DNA of 64,000 nt from Nocardia sp. BSTN01 (GCF_015354405.1 NZ_JADKYP010000003.1:124001-188000); one strand, 5' to 3'; shown: positions 8,686 through 17,811, numbered from the stretch's first letter. A program made the numbers and translations. The notes: generated from the letters alone by a model not told the origin.

Positions 8686-9131
8686 CCCCCGTTCAGGCCC
8701 GGCCAGCCGTAGCTGGGTCGGCCGGTGGCGGCGCCGGCGCGGGCCAGCGGCGGAGCGGGTGCGTGGACGGCCGGGGCCTGGGCGCCGAGTTGCCGGCGCA
8801 TCTCGTCCATGTCGAGCCAGCGGATCTGCTGGATGACCTCTTCCAGTTGGGCGGCGGTCTGGAAGCCCGGATTGGAGTAGACGAGCAGTCCCTCACGGAA
8901 GGCGACGAGGGTCGGCAGGCTGCTGATCTGGGCGGCGGCGGTGAGGGCCTGCTCCGCCTCGGTGTCGACGGTGGCGTGCACGATCTCCGGGTGCGCGGTC
9001 GCGGAGTCGGCGAAGATCGGGGCGAAGCGGGTGCACCAACCGCACCAGGAGGCCCAGAAGTCGACGAGCACGATCGCATGACTCGCGATCACCTGCTCGA
9101 AGTTCTGCTGGGTCAACGGTTGGGTGGGCAT
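8682..9131 (-). CDS. Thioredoxin-fold protein with CGWC active site
   Basis: A 149-residue thioredoxin. The active-site segment is VDFWASWCGWCTRFAPIFAD; tryptophan replaces the usual proline of CGPC, which should alter redox potential. The cis-Pro loop SSLPTLVAFREG is present. A ~40-residue Ala/Pro-rich extension follows the domain. No signal peptide, so cytosolic. GGGAGG precedes the ATG. It is convergent with the cold-shock gene and shares four bases (CTAG at 8682-8685) that give the stop codons of both. Confidence 0.88.
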   Translation of the reverse strand: MPTQPLTQQNFEQVIASHAIVLVDFWASWCGWCTRFAPIFADSATAHPEIVHATVDTEAEQALTAAAQISSLPTLVAFREGLLVYSNPGFQTAAQLEEVIQQIRWLDMDEMRRQLGAQAPAVHAPAPPLARAGAATGRPSYGWPGLNGG

Positions 9132-9259
9132 GGGATCCTCCCGGCGTCGGCCATCGTCGATTCCGGATTCTCCCACGGATCGCCGGTCACAGCAGGGCTC
9201 GACCGGGCGGCGTCCGCCGAGCGCTGTCGGACGGCGGCCCGGCTGGGTATCGTGGAGTC

Positions 9260-9445
9260 ATGGGTATGGGCGACCACCCGCAACGAACACCGCTCTACGG
9301 CGTGGTGCTGCTGTTGGGCGTTCTGATCCTGGGTATCTGGGTGCACGAGCTGCCGTATGTCGGCCTGCAGGTCCTGGCCTACATCCTGCTCGTCATGATT
9401 GCTGCACCCGCCTTCGTGATGACCTTCCGCGACTATTCGCGGTGA
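9260..9445 (+). CDS. Small two-helix membrane protein
   Basis: A 61-residue hypothetical protein with two hydrophobic segments (GVVLLLGVLILGIWVH and VGLQVLAYILLVMIAAPAFV) and short polar ends. A second ATG at 9266 is an equally good start. No family is recognised. Divergent from thioredoxin and convergent with the phosphatase downstream. Coding status is supported by codon bias and clear two-helix pattern only. Confidence 0.6.
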   Translation: MGMGDHPQRTPLYGVVLLLGVLILGIWVHELPYVGLQVLAYILLVMIAAPAFVMTFRDYSR

Positions 9446-9454
9446 GGGTATTCG

Positions 9455-10261
9455 CTACCCGGTGACCAGGGCGTATCGCAACATCGTCAGCTCCTCGGCC
9501 GTCAGCCCGTGCTCGCGCAGCCAGCGGGCGGCACCGCCGTGGTCACGCCGCAGGTCGTCGAGGAACCGCAGCATCACGGCCGCTTCGACGGCCAGAATTC
9601 CGGTACTCGTCGGCGGCAGCCCGGAATACGAGTTCAGCGCGTCGAGCCGGTTGCGTACCCGCGTCATCCGCTCGTTGGTGAGGGCGTAGTCCGCCGCGAT
9701 CACCTCCGGCGCCACCCCCACCGCGTCGAGCAGTACCGCGGCCAGTACTCCGGTGCGATCCTTACCTGCCGCGCAATGGAATACGACCGCCTGCCGGTCG
9801 GCATCGGCGACCAGCCGCGCCGCGGCGACGATCTGCTCCGGACTGCCGGCGAGCAGTTGTCCGTACAGCTGCGCCAGATCCACCCGCGTCTTGTCCGGCA
9901 CCAGATCCCGTGCGGCGAGTGAGGATTGCGCCGATTTGCGGACCGGCAGGTTCACCTTCTCGATCGCCACGGCGGCCAGCAGGCCGTACCCTTCTCGTTC
10001 CACCTCGTCGGGCAGCCGCAGGTCGATCAGGGTACGCATCCCGACCGAGCCCAGCAGCAGCGCCACATCCGCCTCGGTCGCCTGCTGCAGGGTGCTCGAC
10101 CGCAGCGCGACGCCGAATCGGGTAGTACCGCCGCCGCCGACCGGCAGTCCGCCGAGATCGCGGACGTTGTCGATTTCCTCGAAGTCGACCCAGCGCCGGG
10201 TCGCGTCGAATTCCTGGGCGATCGGATTACTCGGCACGGCCGGCCGCCGCTTCGTCGGCAC
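9455..10261 (-). CDS. Tyrosine-protein phosphatase (Y_phosphatase3 / PtpB-type)
   Basis: A 268-residue phosphatase without signal peptide. The N-terminal NVRDLGGLPV motif, a TLIDLRLPDEVEREG segment and the P-loop FHCAAGKDRTGVLAAVLLD identify it. Cys and Arg of the P-loop are intact. It resembles the secreted enzyme at 3.5 kb and may be its paralogue. The first ATG overlaps the end of the PpdK-like gene by 35 bp. A GTG at 10237 would shorten the overlap to 11 bp. Either way the two genes are translationally linked. Substrate unknown. Confidence 0.88.
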   Translation of the reverse strand: MPTKRRPAVPSNPIAQEFDATRRWVDFEEIDNVRDLGGLPVGGGGTTRFGVALRSSTLQQATEADVALLLGSVGMRTLIDLRLPDEVEREGYGLLAAVAIEKVNLPVRKSAQSSLAARDLVPDKTRVDLAQLYGQLLAGSPEQIVAAARLVADADRQAVVFHCAAGKDRTGVLAAVLLDAVGVAPEVIAADYALTNERMTRVRNRLDALNSYSGLPPTSTGILAVEAAVMLRFLDDLRRDHGGAARWLREHGLTAEELTMLRYALVTG

Positions 10262-12356
10262 GGCTGAGCCCGCACAGCCCGATCAGATCTTCGTGCAGTT
10301 CGAACCATACGGTGTGATAGCTGTCCATGATCGGCCGTGCCACCCAGGCGTGATCACCGCCGGCGATCCGCTCGACGGCCGTCTCCAGCCGCTCCCGGTA
10401 CCGGACCAGCCGCGGTGCGATCGATCCCAGCCGCTCGGCCAGGGGTCGCACCCGGGTGTGCAGTTCGGTGAGCCGGTCCAGCACCGCCGCGTCGTATTCG
10501 GCGTCGCCGTGGTCGTTGGGTGTGGACGCGTCCTTCATCTGCCACGCGGTCACGATGTCCTTCAGCTCGGCGTTGACCACGCAGAAGTCCTCGTAGGCGG
10601 CGGCCATGGCGGCGGTGTCGACCTCGCCGCGCTCGGCGGACAGCAACTCGCCCAATCGATGTCGCCCGTCGGGCGTCAACCGCACACCCGCGGGGGTGTC
10701 GGCGCACAACCCGCCGGCCACCAGGTCCGCACAGCGCGCGCTCACCTCGTCCGCGTCGCCGCCCAGGCTGGCGGCCACCGCGTCACCGCGCACCCGCCCC
10801 TTCACCCCGATCAGGCGCAGCAGCTCCAGCTCGCTCACGGTGCGGACAACCGCCTGTGCCGCAACGACTTCCGCATCACCGGCGAGGGCTCCCGCGAGGT
10901 CATCGGGCGCCACTCCGGCCCATTCGGCGAGCCTGCGCACATCGTCGAGGACCGCGCCGTCCACGTCTCCACCGGCGACCTCACCCGCCCACACCACACC
11001 GGCGCCGCCGTCCACCGTGACACTGCGTCCCGCGAGCGCGTCCACCACACCCGGTCCGCATCCGACGACACATGGCCGCCCGAGTTCCCGGCTCACCAAG
11101 GCCGCATGGGAGGTGGTGCCACCCAATTCGGTGACCACGGCGCGGGCCGCGATCATGCCGGGCAGATCATCGGGACTGGTCGTCGGCCGGACCAGGACGA
11201 CGTTCTCGCCCGCCGCCGCGCGCGCCTCCGCCTCATCGGGATCGGTGACCACGACACCGAAAGCCAGACCAGGGCACGCGGATTCGCCGCGAGCCAGCGC
11301 TTCGCCCGCATCCGCCGCCGTGGTCGCCGGCTGCAGGACGGCGCGAATCTGGTCGGCCCCGACCCGCTGCAGCGCCTCCGCCGCGGTGATCAGACCTTCC
11401 TCCGCCATCGCGACCGCGGCTCGCACCGCCGCCCGCGCCGAACGCTTCGCCGGACGCGACTGCAGCATCCACAACGTGCCGGATTCGACGGTGAATTCGA
11501 TGTCCTGGATATCGCGCCCGTCGCGTTCGAGCAGTTCCGCGGCGGCGATCAGCCGATCGTGTACCTGCGGCTGGGTGGCGGCGAGCTCGCTCAGCGGCCG
11601 CGGCGTGGTGCGACCCGACACCACATCCTCGCCCTGCCCGCCGACCAGCCATTCACCGTAGGCCGGCCCGTCGCCGGTATTGGGGTTGCGGCTGAACAGG
11701 ACGCCCGTCCCGGACGCGTCGTCGAGGTTGCCGAACACCATCGCCTGCACGGTGACCGCGGTACCGAGGTCGTCGGCCACTCCGCGGTTGCGGCGATACG
11801 CCTTGGCGCGCACCGAATCCCACGACCGGAACACCGCGGTGATCGCCGCGCGCAGCTGTTCCCACGGGTCCGCCGGCACCACACCGTCGGGTGACTGCAA
11901 CACCGTCTCGCGATACTGCGCCAGGAAACGCCGATGCGTGTCGGCGGCATAGTCGGCGCTGCCGGTCGCGGCGGCCAGCGCCTGTTCGACGCCGTCGTCG
12001 ATGCCGAGGTTGAGAACGGTGTCCATCATGCCGGGCATACTCACGGCCGCGCCCGAGCGCACGGAGACCAGCAGCGGCCGGCGGATCGAGCCGAAGGTGC
12101 GGCCGGTGCCGTGCTCGAGCATGGCGACGCCGTCGCAGACCGCCTGCCAGATATCGTCGGCGATCGCGCCGCGCTCGGTGAAATCACGCCACGCGTCGGT
12201 GGTGAGCACGAATGCCGGCGGCACCGGCAGCCCGAGCCCGCGCATGTGGTTGATACTCCAGGCCTTGCCACCGATCCGGTCCCGCGACAGCGGGCAGTTG
12301 CCGTCCAGTCCGACGACGGTTTCCGATCGTTGGGCCAGCTCCGCACCCGCGGTCAT
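10227..12356 (-). CDS. ppdK: PpdK-like dikinase lacking the PEP/pyruvate barrel
   Basis: A 709-residue protein. Residues 1-~330 are the ATP-grasp domain of pyruvate phosphate dikinase, with the PPDK signature VRSGAAVSMPGMMDTVLNLG. Residues ~380-480 are the phosphohistidine domain (TELGGTTSHAALVSREL, His417). Where PPDK (~870-900 aa) has its PEP-binding TIM barrel, this protein has a winged-helix-like segment (ELLRLIGVKGRVRGDAVAAS, then GVRLTPDGRHRLGELL) and a helical tail. Similar short forms are annotated ppdK in mycobacteria (Rv1127c), from memory. Full pyruvate/PEP interconversion looks unlikely on this chain alone. GGAG lies 5 nt before the ATG. Overlaps the phosphatase downstream. Confidence 0.85.
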   Translation of the reverse strand: MTAGAELAQRSETVVGLDGNCPLSRDRIGGKAWSINHMRGLGLPVPPAFVLTTDAWRDFTERGAIADDIWQAVCDGVAMLEHGTGRTFGSIRRPLLVSVRSGAAVSMPGMMDTVLNLGIDDGVEQALAAATGSADYAADTHRRFLAQYRETVLQSPDGVVPADPWEQLRAAITAVFRSWDSVRAKAYRRNRGVADDLGTAVTVQAMVFGNLDDASGTGVLFSRNPNTGDGPAYGEWLVGGQGEDVVSGRTTPRPLSELAATQPQVHDRLIAAAELLERDGRDIQDIEFTVESGTLWMLQSRPAKRSARAAVRAAVAMAEEGLITAAEALQRVGADQIRAVLQPATTAADAGEALARGESACPGLAFGVVVTDPDEAEARAAAGENVVLVRPTTSPDDLPGMIAARAVVTELGGTTSHAALVSRELGRPCVVGCGPGVVDALAGRSVTVDGGAGVVWAGEVAGGDVDGAVLDDVRRLAEWAGVAPDDLAGALAGDAEVVAAQAVVRTVSELELLRLIGVKGRVRGDAVAASLGGDADEVSARCADLVAGGLCADTPAGVRLTPDGRHRLGELLSAERGEVDTAAMAAAYEDFCVVNAELKDIVTAWQMKDASTPNDHGDAEYDAAVLDRLTELHTRVRPLAERLGSIAPRLVRYRERLETAVERIAGGDHAWVARPIMDSYHTVWFELHEDLIGLCGLSRADEAAAGRAE

Positions 12357-12617
12357 GTCACTCCTTCGGTCCATCCATCGAGGCATCGAACCCCCTGCCG
12401 CCCCGGTCATCCTTCGAGAGTGCCGCCCGACCGTCCTCGGCCAGTAGCGATGGTCCCGCTGAGCGGATGCGGGAACCGCCGGCGCTCCCGTCATACCACT
12501 GACCGGGACTGGCGGTGTGCGAACGGCCCGCGCGGCGCCGGCCTGCGGCACCATGGGCCGTGGACCGCCCGACCGGTGGCCGGCGAGGTGTGTTCGACAG
12601 TGTGTATCCGGACAGCG
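12357..12617. promoter_or_regulatory. Divergent promoter region with CGGGAC motifs
   Basis: This separates the ppdK-like gene from the FadD3-like gene. The plus strand has CTGACCGGGACTGGCGG (12499-12515), sharing an exact 11-mer (TGACCGGGACT) with the site at 944-955. The minus strand has CTCAGCGGGACCATCGC (about 12448-12464), a weaker inverted copy. No confident -10/-35 assigned. Confidence 0.4.
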
Positions 12618-14348
12618 ATGGTGTGCGAAGAGATGACGGCGGAGCCTGCGACGATTCCGGCGCTGGTATCCGCACAGGCACGCCGGAACGGGTCGACCGT
12701 CGCGATCGTCGAGGGCCGCACCCGCCTCACCTACGCCGAACTCCACGCCGAGGCGCTCCGGGTGACCCGCGCGGCGATGGCCCGCGGGGTGGCCGCCGGG
12801 GACCGGGTCGCGATCTGGGCGCCCAACAGCGCGCGCTGGATCGTGACCGCCGTGGGCCTGCTCGGCGCGGGCGCCACCCTGGTCCCGATCGGCACCCGGC
12901 TGCGCGGACCGGAAGCGGCGGACATTCTGCGCCGCACCCGATGCCGTGGGCTGTTCACGGTGCGCGGATTTCTGGGAATCGACTATCCGAGCCTGCTCAC
13001 GGATCAGGGCGTCCTGCCGGATCTGGATTTCACGGTCCTGCTGTCCGACACGCGCACGATGGACAGCACCGGCGCCGCGCCCGAGATCGCCTACTCCCGC
13101 CGCACAGCGGCGGCTCGACAGACAGCCGACGATGTGTTCGCATCCGCCGGAGCATCGGGGTCGCATCGGGACTCGGCCGAAACCGGTGCCCAGTCGTCCC
13201 CGGCCGGTCGCCGGTCGGGCAGCGCACCGACCGGCTGGCGGGCGTTCCTGGCCGGAGCCGAGCGAATCCCGTTGTCGGACGCGCGGTCCCGCACCGACGC
13301 GGTATCTGCGGAAGCACTCTCCGACATCCTGTTCACCTCCGGCACAACCGGCACGCCCAAGGGAGTCCTGACGACCCATCGGCAAACCCTCGCCGTGCTG
13401 GATCGGTGGGCGAGCGCGGTCACCTTGCGCCACGGTGATCGCTGCCTGCTGGTCAATCCGTTCTCGCACACCTTCGGATACAAGGCGGGCATCGTCGCCT
13501 GCCTGTTGCGGGCGGCCACCATGTTTCCGGTGGCGGTGTTCCATCCACGATCCGCGGCGGATCTCATGACGGCCGAGCGGATCACCGTACTCGCCGGCCC
13601 GCCGACGATTTTCACCGATCTGCTCGCGGTGGGGCGGTCCTATCCGGCGCTGCGACTGGCCGGCACCGGCGGCACGGCGATTCCGGCGGAGCTGATCGCC
13701 CGGATGCGTACCGACCTCGGAGCCGATCGGGTGTTCACCGCCTACGGTCTCACCGAATCGGTCGGCGTGGTCGCGGTCTGCCCACCCGATACGGATATCC
13801 AGCGCACCGCGCACACCGTGGGTAAAGCGTTGCCGGGCAGCGAGATTCGAATCTTGGATGCCGACGGCCGCGACCTGCCGGCCGGTGCGCCCGGCCGGAT
13901 CGTGGTGCGCGGCCCGAACGTGATGTGCGGATATCTCGACGATCCCGGCGCCACCGCCGCCGCCGTCGACCCGGAGGGCTGGCTGCATACGGGCGATATC
14001 GGTGTCCTCGACTCCGGCGGTTGGCTGCGGGTCACCGATCGGCTCGAGGATATGTTCATCGTCGGCGGGTTCAACGTCTATCCGGCCGAGGTCGAACAGA
14101 CGCTGCGCCGCTATCCGGGCAGCGCCGAGGTGGCGGTCGTCGGCGTACCCGACGAGCGCCTCGGAGAGGTCGGCGCCGCCTTCGTCGTTCCCTCCGGAAC
14201 TGCGCCGTTCGACGCGGACGGTCTGCTCGCGTGGTGTCGCACCCGCTTGGCCGGATACAAGATTCCGCGCACGGTGCGGATACTCGACCGGATGCCGCGC
14301 ACGACCGCGGGCAAGGTGGACAAGCGCCACTTGCGTTGCGCAGCTTGA
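12618..14348 (+). CDS. FadD3-like acyl-CoA synthetase (AMP-binding)
   Basis: A 576-residue ANL-superfamily ligase. The P-loop is DILFTSGTTGTPKGV. Further motifs are NPFSHTFGYKAGIVACLLRA, TAYGLTESVGVVAVC (A5), GWLHTGDIG (A7), ITDR-type VTDRLEDMF, the A8 hinge NVYPAEVEQTLRR, and the catalytic Lys in RTTAGKVDKRH. The NPFxHxFGYKAGI and GPPTIF segments resemble, from memory, FadD3, which activates the steroid C/D-ring propionate HIP in cholesterol degradation. A low-complexity insertion (~residues 160-220, Ser/Ala/Arg-rich) precedes the P-loop and is unusual. Start ATG 12618 or 12633. Divergent from ppdK. The steroid role is an inference. Confidence 0.82.
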   Translation: MVCEEMTAEPATIPALVSAQARRNGSTVAIVEGRTRLTYAELHAEALRVTRAAMARGVAAGDRVAIWAPNSARWIVTAVGLLGAGATLVPIGTRLRGPEAADILRRTRCRGLFTVRGFLGIDYPSLLTDQGVLPDLDFTVLLSDTRTMDSTGAAPEIAYSRRTAAARQTADDVFASAGASGSHRDSAETGAQSSPAGRRSGSAPTGWRAFLAGAERIPLSDARSRTDAVSAEALSDILFTSGTTGTPKGVLTTHRQTLAVLDRWASAVTLRHGDRCLLVNPFSHTFGYKAGIVACLLRAATMFPVAVFHPRSAADLMTAERITVLAGPPTIFTDLLAVGRSYPALRLAGTGGTAIPAELIARMRTDLGADRVFTAYGLTESVGVVAVCPPDTDIQRTAHTVGKALPGSEIRILDADGRDLPAGAPGRIVVRGPNVMCGYLDDPGATAAAVDPEGWLHTGDIGVLDSGGWLRVTDRLEDMFIVGGFNVYPAEVEQTLRRYPGSAEVAVVGVPDERLGEVGAAFVVPSGTAPFDADGLLAWCRTRLAGYKIPRTVRILDRMPRTTAGKVDKRHLRCAA

Positions 14349-14492
14349 CAAAACGGATGCTGCGGTCCGTACTGACGCGCGGGGCGGGCCGACCTCGATC
14401 GCCGCTGCCGGCTCACGCCCCGCAGCGTCCGGACCGGAGCCACCGAGCCCGGGCCGGCGATGCACGCGATCACCGGCCCGGCCGCGAGTGGC

Positions 14493-15314
14493 CTACTTGC
14501 TGACTTCGTTGCGCATCTGCGCGGTGAGGATCTTCTGATATCCGGAGCCGAAGATCCGCGGCAGCAGGTCGATCATCCGGGCGTCGTTGCCGATCAGCAC
14601 CTTCGCCTTGTCCTTGCGGATGCCGTCCACGATCGCCTTGGCGGCCTGTTCCGGACTGGTCTTGGCGAGCCGGTCGAAGTTGGCGGCAAGCGCGTCGCGA
14701 TCGCGGGTGGCGCCCGCGCGCGCCTTCCATGCGATCTCGGTCTGGATCATGCCGGGGTGGACGCAGCTCACCGCGACGTTGTGCCCGGCGATCTTCATCT
14801 CCTGGCGCAGCGCGTCGGTGAAACCCCGGATCGCGAACTTCGTCGCGTTGTAGGCACCCTGGGTCGGGCAGGCGGCCAGGCCGAACATGCTCGACACGTT
14901 GACGATCGCGCCGTCACCGGAGGCGATCACGTGCGGCAGAAAGGCTTTCGTCCCGTGGGCCACGCCCCAGAAGTTGATGTTGACGATCCATTCGAAATCG
15001 TCCCAGCTGACCTCTTCGGTGCTGGCGGTCAGTGACACACCCGCGTTGTTGACCACGACGTTCACCCCACCGAAATCGCCCGCCACCTGGTCGGCGTGGG
15101 CGTACACCGCGTCGCGGTCGGTGACGTCGAGACGGTAGGCGCGGGCGTGGGCGCCCTTCTTCTCGCACAGTGCGGCGGTCTCGGCGACATTGTCGATATT
15201 GCGGCCGGACAGAGCCAGGCGAGCGCCGTGGCCGGCCAGTTCCAGGGCCAGCGCCCGGCCGATACCGGCGCCGGCGCCGGTGATCACGGCGGTCTTACCT
15301 GCGAAATTCTTCAC
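14493..15314 (-). CDS. SDR-family oxidoreductase
   Basis: A 273-residue classical short-chain dehydrogenase. It has the cofactor motif GAGAGIGRALALEL, NNAGVS, catalytic Ser in VNVSSMFGLA, and catalytic YNATK. ALSGRNIDNV after strand 2 suggests NADP preference. The C-terminal part (DALAANFDRLAKTSPEQAAK) is the long form seen in mycobacterial SDRs annotated as acetoin/steroid dehydrogenases. A GTG start lies 8 nt after AAAGGA. It follows the next SDR by 17 bp, so the flavoprotein and two SDRs form one minus-strand operon. A ketosteroid or side-chain alcohol substrate is inferred from that context. Confidence 0.88.
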   Translation of the reverse strand: MKNFAGKTAVITGAGAGIGRALALELAGHGARLALSGRNIDNVAETAALCEKKGAHARAYRLDVTDRDAVYAHADQVAGDFGGVNVVVNNAGVSLTASTEEVSWDDFEWIVNINFWGVAHGTKAFLPHVIASGDGAIVNVSSMFGLAACPTQGAYNATKFAIRGFTDALRQEMKIAGHNVAVSCVHPGMIQTEIAWKARAGATRDRDALAANFDRLAKTSPEQAAKAIVDGIRKDKAKVLIGNDARMIDLLPRIFGSGYQKILTAQMRNEVSK

Positions 15315-15331
15315 CGCGGAAATCCTTTGTG

Positions 15332-16063
15332 TCAGTGGGAAGTGAATCCGCCGTCGGCGACGAATTCCGAACCGGTGCTGTAACCGGACTCGTCGGAGAT
15401 GAGGAACAGCACCAGATTCGCCAATTCCTCGGGGGTGCCGGGACGTGCCAGCGGCTGATCGTGGAACATCGAATTCGACCGCGCCGAATCGCTGGTCATT
15501 TCGGTCATCACCACACCCGGATGCACCGAGTTGACGCGAATTCCCATGGGCCCGAACTCTTGTGCCGCGGTTTTGGTCATGCCGCGCACCGCCCATTTGG
15601 AAGCGGTGTAGCCGAGGATGTTGGAGAAGCCGATGATGCCGCCGACCGAGGAGATGTTCACGATCGACCCGCCGCCGGCACGTCGCATCGATCCGACCAC
15701 AGCCTTCATGCCCAGGAAGACACCCACCTGATTGACGTCGATCACCTTGCGGTAATCCGCTTCGGCGAGCGTTTCGATCGGATCCACGTGCACGATTCCG
15801 GCGTTGTTCACCAGGCCCGAAACGGGCCCGAACGCCGATTCCGCCTGCGCGACGACATCGTTCCACGCGGATTCGTCGGTCACGTCGTGGGGGACGAACA
15901 GCGCCGCCTCGCCCAGCCGCGCGGCGGTCTGCTTCCCCTCCTCCACCAGCACATCGGTGATCACGACCGAGGCGCCCTCGGAGACGAGCCGTTGCGCGAA
16001 CGCCGCACCCATTCCCCGGGCCGCACCGGTGACGACGACCGTTTTACCGTCGATCCTGCCCAT
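15332..16063 (-). CDS. SDR-family 3-alpha/20-beta-hydroxysteroid dehydrogenase-like protein
   Basis: A 243-residue classical SDR with GAARGMGAAFAQRL, Asp after strand 2 (VVITDV, NAD preference), NNAGIV, Ser in NISSVGG, YTASK, and the VHPGVVMTEM loop. It is close in layout to mycobacterial FabG3/Rv2002 and Streptomyces 20-beta-HSD, which oxidise steroid hydroxyls. AGGAG lies 6 nt before the ATG, inside the end of the KstD gene, whose stop is 2 nt upstream. This indicates tight coupling with KstD. A related SDR (19194-19955) is on the other strand. Confidence 0.88.
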   Translation of the reverse strand: MGRIDGKTVVVTGAARGMGAAFAQRLVSEGASVVITDVLVEEGKQTAARLGEAALFVPHDVTDESAWNDVVAQAESAFGPVSGLVNNAGIVHVDPIETLAEADYRKVIDVNQVGVFLGMKAVVGSMRRAGGGSIVNISSVGGIIGFSNILGYTASKWAVRGMTKTAAQEFGPMGIRVNSVHPGVVMTEMTSDSARSNSMFHDQPLARPGTPEELANLVLFLISDESGYSTGSEFVADGGFTSH

Positions 16064-16065
16064 GA

Positions 16066-17811
16066 TCACTCCTGTCCCGTGCGTGCGGGCGCCTTGCGGC
16101 CGGTGGTCGCCCGCTTCGGCGCCGATGCGGCGACCGCTTCCCGCGGTTCGCGTTCGTCGGCGAGGTGGTTGGCCGCGATGTACCCGAAGACCATGGCGGG
16201 GCCGATCGTCGCGCCGGCGCCCGCGTAGTCGTTACCCATGACCGACGCCGAATTGTTGCCCGCGGCATACAGACCCGCGATCGGCGCGTTCTGCTCGTCG
16301 AGCACGCGGGCGTATTCGTCGGTGCACAGCCCGCCCTTGGTGCCCAGGTCGCCGGGCACCATTTCCACCGCGTAGAACGGTCCTCTTTCCAGCGGCGCCA
16401 GACACGGATTCGGCTGCACGGTGGGGTCGCCGTAATACCGGTCGTAGGCGGAATCGCCGCGTCCGTAATCCTCGTCGCGCCCGCTGCGGGCGAAGCCGTT
16501 GAAGCGCTGCACCGTGGCGGCCAGCGTCGCCGCGGGTACACCGATCTTGTTCGCCAGCTGCTCGAGCGTATCGGCCTGGGTGATGATTCCGGCGTCGAGA
16601 TATTTCTGCGGAATCGGGCGCTTCGGGAAGTTGCCCAGGAACAGATACCTGTCGCGGAAGGTCTGGTCCATGATGAAGTAGGCCGGAATATGGTCGACCC
16701 CAGCGGCCTGCTGCTCGTACATGGTGTGCACGACGTTCACATACGGGGCCGATTCGTTGACGAACCGCTCCCCCGCGTGATTGACCATGATGCCGCCGGG
16801 TTGCGCGCGTTCGGCCAGGCAGAAGAACGGCGGTCCCTCGGGGTTGCGCACCGACGGTCCCCACCAGGCGTCGTCCATGAGATCCACCGCGCCACCGGCC
16901 TTCCGACCCGCGACGATCCCTTCGCCGACGTTCTCGGTGGCGCCGACCGTCCAGTCGGTGGATTGCGGGCCGGAGATGTACTGCTTGCGCATCTCCAGGT
17001 TGTGTTCGAAACCGCCGGCCGCCAGCACCACGCCGCGACGGGCCTTGATCAGCACCGGAACGCCCTGGTGTTCGGCACGCACACCGACCACCGCACCGGC
17101 CTCGGTGACCAGTTCGGTCAGCGGGGTGTTCAGCCACACGGGCACGCCGGCGTCGCGCAGCGACAGCCACAGTCGGGCGGCCAGGGCCTTGCCCAGGCTC
17201 AGCGGCAGCCTGCCGCGCAGCTTGTTCGCCACCGCCTGCGCCCCCACCTTCATCGCGGTGCGCTTACCGGCCCAGGTGCGGGCGATCATGTTCAGATCGT
17301 GGAAGTCGCTGACGGTGAAGGCGATTCCCTTCGGCCCCGACATGGTCGGCTGGTTGATCTTGTGCAGATCACCACCGAGCAGACGGCCGTCGATCGGAGC
17401 CGGTTCGATGCTGCGGCCCTGCGCGAGCCCGCCCGGGAATTCCGGATGGTAGTCGGAGTAGCCGCGGTCGTAGACGAACTGCCAGTACTTGCTGCGCGCG
17501 CCGATGTAGCGCATCATCTCCGGCCCGTGATCGAGGAAGGCACGCTGCTTCTCCTCCGGGACACGATCGCCCACAACGGCTTTCAGATATGTCCGAGCCA
17601 GTTCCGGGCTGTCCGGCACACCTGCGGCCTGTAGCACCGGATTGTTCGGGATCCAGATTCCGCCGCCGGAGCGCGCGGTGGATCCGCCGAAGCTGCGGCT
17701 CTTCTCGATCATCGTCACCGACAGCCCGCGATAGGCGGCGGTCAATGCCGCGGTCATACCGGCCGCGCCCGAGCCGACGACCACCACGTCGAATTCGAAT
17801 TCCTGTGTCAT
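16066..17811 (-). CDS. kstD: 3-ketosteroid delta1-dehydrogenase
   Basis: A 581-residue flavoprotein of the KstD family. Its FAD-binding motif is DVVVVGSGAAGMTAALTAAY, followed by EKSRSFGGSTARSGGGIW. The C-terminal motif NDYAGAGATIGPAMVFGYIA carries Tyr529, matching the catalytic Tyr/Gly of KstD1 in Rhodococcus (Tyr487, Gly491). KstD inserts the C1-C2 double bond in the A ring of 3-ketosteroids and, with the 9-alpha-hydroxylase, opens ring B. The length fits (510-580). A ~30-residue Ala/Arg/Lys-rich tail follows the domain. The ATG follows AAGGACGG. Head gene of an operon with two SDR genes. Confidence 0.9.
   Translation of the reverse strand: MTQEFEFDVVVVGSGAAGMTAALTAAYRGLSVTMIEKSRSFGGSTARSGGGIWIPNNPVLQAAGVPDSPELARTYLKAVVGDRVPEEKQRAFLDHGPEMMRYIGARSKYWQFVYDRGYSDYHPEFPGGLAQGRSIEPAPIDGRLLGGDLHKINQPTMSGPKGIAFTVSDFHDLNMIARTWAGKRTAMKVGAQAVANKLRGRLPLSLGKALAARLWLSLRDAGVPVWLNTPLTELVTEAGAVVGVRAEHQGVPVLIKARRGVVLAAGGFEHNLEMRKQYISGPQSTDWTVGATENVGEGIVAGRKAGGAVDLMDDAWWGPSVRNPEGPPFFCLAERAQPGGIMVNHAGERFVNESAPYVNVVHTMYEQQAAGVDHIPAYFIMDQTFRDRYLFLGNFPKRPIPQKYLDAGIITQADTLEQLANKIGVPAATLAATVQRFNGFARSGRDEDYGRGDSAYDRYYGDPTVQPNPCLAPLERGPFYAVEMVPGDLGTKGGLCTDEYARVLDEQNAPIAGLYAAGNNSASVMGNDYAGAGATIGPAMVFGYIAANHLADEREPREAVAASAPKRATTGRKAPARTGQE

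Noticed and set aside
9753-11894. A 713-codon open frame on the plus strand opposite the ppdK-like gene
   Set aside because: No recognisable domain; the minus-strand gene has complete dikinase signatures.
12618-14348. The Ser/Ala-rich stretch before the P-loop of the FadD3-like protein as a frameshift artefact
   Set aside because: The frame stays open and resumes the correct family sequence afterwards, so it is treated as a low-complexity insertion.
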